From Colwellia sp. 20A7 (GTDB lineage: Bacteria > Pseudomonadota > Gammaproteobacteria > Enterobacterales > Alteromonadaceae): 64,000 nt of DNA. Below the pieces are notes generated by a model. It worked only from the letters and a program-made list of their open reading frames with translations, did no database searches and was not told where the DNA came from. The position numbers were made by a program, and so were the translations under genes. The stretch spans positions 2,170,001 through 2,234,000 of the forward strand of contig NZ_CP047130.1 in the NCBI RefSeq assembly GCF_009832865.1, given 5' to 3'. Positions 63,401-64,000 of this stretch are shown here, piece after piece (within the stretch, counting starts at the first letter, position 1; each line of letters opens with the position of its first letter).

Positions 63401-64000
63401 ATAATTGGTTAGACGAAACTCAACAATTTAGCCAAGAAATTATTGATCAGGGCTGTGATAATCCAGAATTGATTGATTGCCAGATAATCGTAAATCAACA
63501 TAAAACGGCAAATTCTAGTACGGGTCTACACTCAAGCCAGCCTACTATTTTGATAGCAAAAATACCGGTTAAACAGACTCATGATGGTGTTCAGTTAGTC
63601 TTTTATCGTAGTTCTGGTGCTAAAGTTAAAGATTTATTTACGTTATTTTTACATCATTTGATTGTTCAGTTATGGCAACAACAAAATATGGGCACCAAAG
63701 ATTATGCGAGTAATATTCTTAGTCAAGTACAGAGTACCTGTGGTTTCTACTTTAACGCTAAAGCACAAAGTGTCGAACATTATAGTGTTTCTAGTATCGA
63801 AAATGCTGAAGCTGAGCTGAATATGCTATTAAGCACTTATGAGCAGGGCCAAAAACAAGCCTTGTTATTGAATAGTGAATTAGCGGCTCATGTGTTTAAG
63901 CAGGTACGCGGTAAAGCTGTGGAAATGACACAAGATCGTTTTGAGGGTGTTTGGTATGGCGATGATTCTGTTCCAGGGCTTAGTCATGACCCTTATATTA
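60412..64000 (+). CDS. recC: Exodeoxyribonuclease V gamma subunit RecC (5' part)
   Basis: The frame is open from TTG 60412 to the window end (about 1196 codons), so the gene is 3'-truncated by the window edge. Start TTG gives INLYPANKMENLLLLL, the usual RecC beginning; ATG 60439 would cut the conserved LYxANK motif, and an in-frame TAG lies upstream. QNPGMQHWLN and the block FKIIAVLGLNDGEFPRQRQP, followed by FDLMA, are diagnostic. RecC recognises Chi and holds the RecBCD helicase-nuclease together. recB and recD are expected beyond the edge. Confidence 0.93.
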   Translation, partial: MINLYPANKMENLLLLLNKISQLSPLGVFSQEVIVVQNPGMQHWLNLAIAEERGISMNMGYALPAQYLWKLIRMLASDEDVPEQSPYSREVLTWRIYALLATEIVVDDSDFIAATRYWNKSSVTENAYSNQEQPNANKENIFSSQENLKRYQLAEQMADLYEQYLIFRPEWLDSWQKGQEVDLLSNDSKWQAKLWQQLIKQLAYNPVELLNNAMANIDNKLAADPLLLPKRLSFFGINSMAPMWLTFINALSEYIEVDFYHLNPCFSYWGDIISEKQAISKLSHWSNGVDDEHLFVGNPLLANLGQQGREFLALLQDYSTVNVELFVKASANKIIEDDNSISSDNNNDNDSNKPAERILHKLQNDILALHDATKVPEQLIDDSITLVSCHSALREVQALHDFLLHQFNESANQSNNTDKLTPKDVLVMCPQIEQYAPYVNAVFTRGWQELNDEVPPLPCSIADRSAKDSDPLIAAFSELLTLPDSRFQVSHLLSFIRLPAVANKFSINEEDGEKITVWLKQAAVHWGLDKSHKAKLLGENVSNSFTWQQGLSRLLRGFAFSDTDTIYQEQLLLAAVEGDDAVLLGQLMLFIEQLQSLAQQLNTPRTAKDWQTFLLNQLALLFTTNRYFTSDTKSKSASQAINAQVNNQIENSLAIIEQAISALVEYCSHAHFEEVIDLAIVVDFLNDHFSQGDASRQFMVGQVTFCSMLPMRSIPFKIIAVLGLNDGEFPRQRQPLGFDLMATSAARLGDRSRRGDDRYLFLEAIISARSSLYLSYQGRNIKNNNEKQPSLVLKELMDYLTQGYGWNFDKDNVDENSQNQLQQMPMQPFSEGNYLAAPDLTAKSSTTHSSTANSSIVITASPIKASFNANWFKLAQNNGQKVQQDNTSLVITDEEIDLETITANDLIRFFQHPSKMFAQKALNLYLDDNSVQLNDVEPFSADYLDRYLLKQDLLTASLTALSANTTKPIINSTEQVLHAAKLSGKFPDAPSTQADFDNWLDETQQFSQEIIDQGCDNPELIDCQIIVNQHKTANSSTGLHSSQPTILIAKIPVKQTHDGVQLVFYRSSGAKVKDLFTLFLHHLIVQLWQQQNMGTKDYASNILSQVQSTCGFYFNAKAQSVEHYSVSSIENAEAELNMLLSTYEQGQKQALLLNSELAAHVFKQVRGKAVEMTQDRFEGVWYGDDSVPGLSHDPYI

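Noticed and set aside
1..64000. Integron integrase, T6SS structural genes, CRISPR-Cas, tRNA and rRNA genes
   Set aside because: None was recognised on either strand; the array is therefore called integrase-less only within this window.

Overview
The window looks like chromosomal DNA of a marine, probably cold-adapted gammaproteobacterium of the Alteromonadales, most likely Colwellia or a close relative. The evidence is low GC, Colwellia-like protein sequences, an E. coli-like ppsA/ppsR/aroH block, sbcDC, recC, a rhombosortase and a DTW-domain protein. This assignment rests on pattern recognition; no search was run.

Bases 1-9.4 kb are a cluster of integron gene cassettes with attC sites but no integrase in view (CALIN-like). 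All cassettes read on the + strand. Three hold two-gene units that look like antibacterial effector plus immunity protein: a membrane-inserting protein with a small membrane partner (1468-2810), a zinc metallopeptidase with a lipoprotein (3055-4238), and a DUF6795-like protein with a class 3 lipase (7566-9364). The others carry single small proteins (DUF1841-like, DUF3781-like, one unknown). The array is interrupted by three lineages of IS110-superfamily elements. One, an IS1111-type element, sits inside an attC site. Its downstream non-coding region has a 9-nt stretch complementary to the right insertion junction and another 9-nt stretch identical to the element's own right end, as expected for a bridge RNA (seekRNA).

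Bases 9.4-14.5 kb are a scrambled zone of broken genes: a decapitated IS110 transposase, a duplicated end of a DUF3750-type lipoprotein gene, a truncated NYN-domain gene, a SEC-C remnant and a truncated REP-associated tyrosine transposase (RAYT). One intact diguanylate cyclase and an apparently C-terminally short DUF3750 lipoprotein lie among them. Short palindromic elements with GGACAGTCGCTC and GCGAGTGTCC ends mark almost every breakpoint. They share sequence with the RAYT remnant and appear to derive from it.

Bases 14.5-57 kb are ordinary chromosome: YchJ family, S9 peptidase, rhombosortase, DTW protein, TonB receptor, low-molecular-weight phosphatase, an MBL/DUF1566/EF-hand protein, small membrane and lipoproteins, msrA, an acetyl-CoA hydrolase/CoA-transferase, a chemoreceptor, hflX, aroH-ppsR-ppsA, a transglutaminase-like protein, an AraC regulator, a GGDEF-EAL protein, ybaK, sbcD-sbcC, a DMT transporter, slyD, an amidohydrolase and a DUF2750 protein. 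A roughly 160-bp MITE-like repeat occurs twice complete and once truncated (31.7, 38.7 and 44.4 kb).

Bases 57.2-58.2 kb hold a second, inverted cassette remnant: a lipoprotein cassette, half an attC, remnants of two of the same IS lineages, and a tandem pair of RAYT-derived elements. The window ends with a KefB/YbaL-type antiporter and the 5' part of recC.
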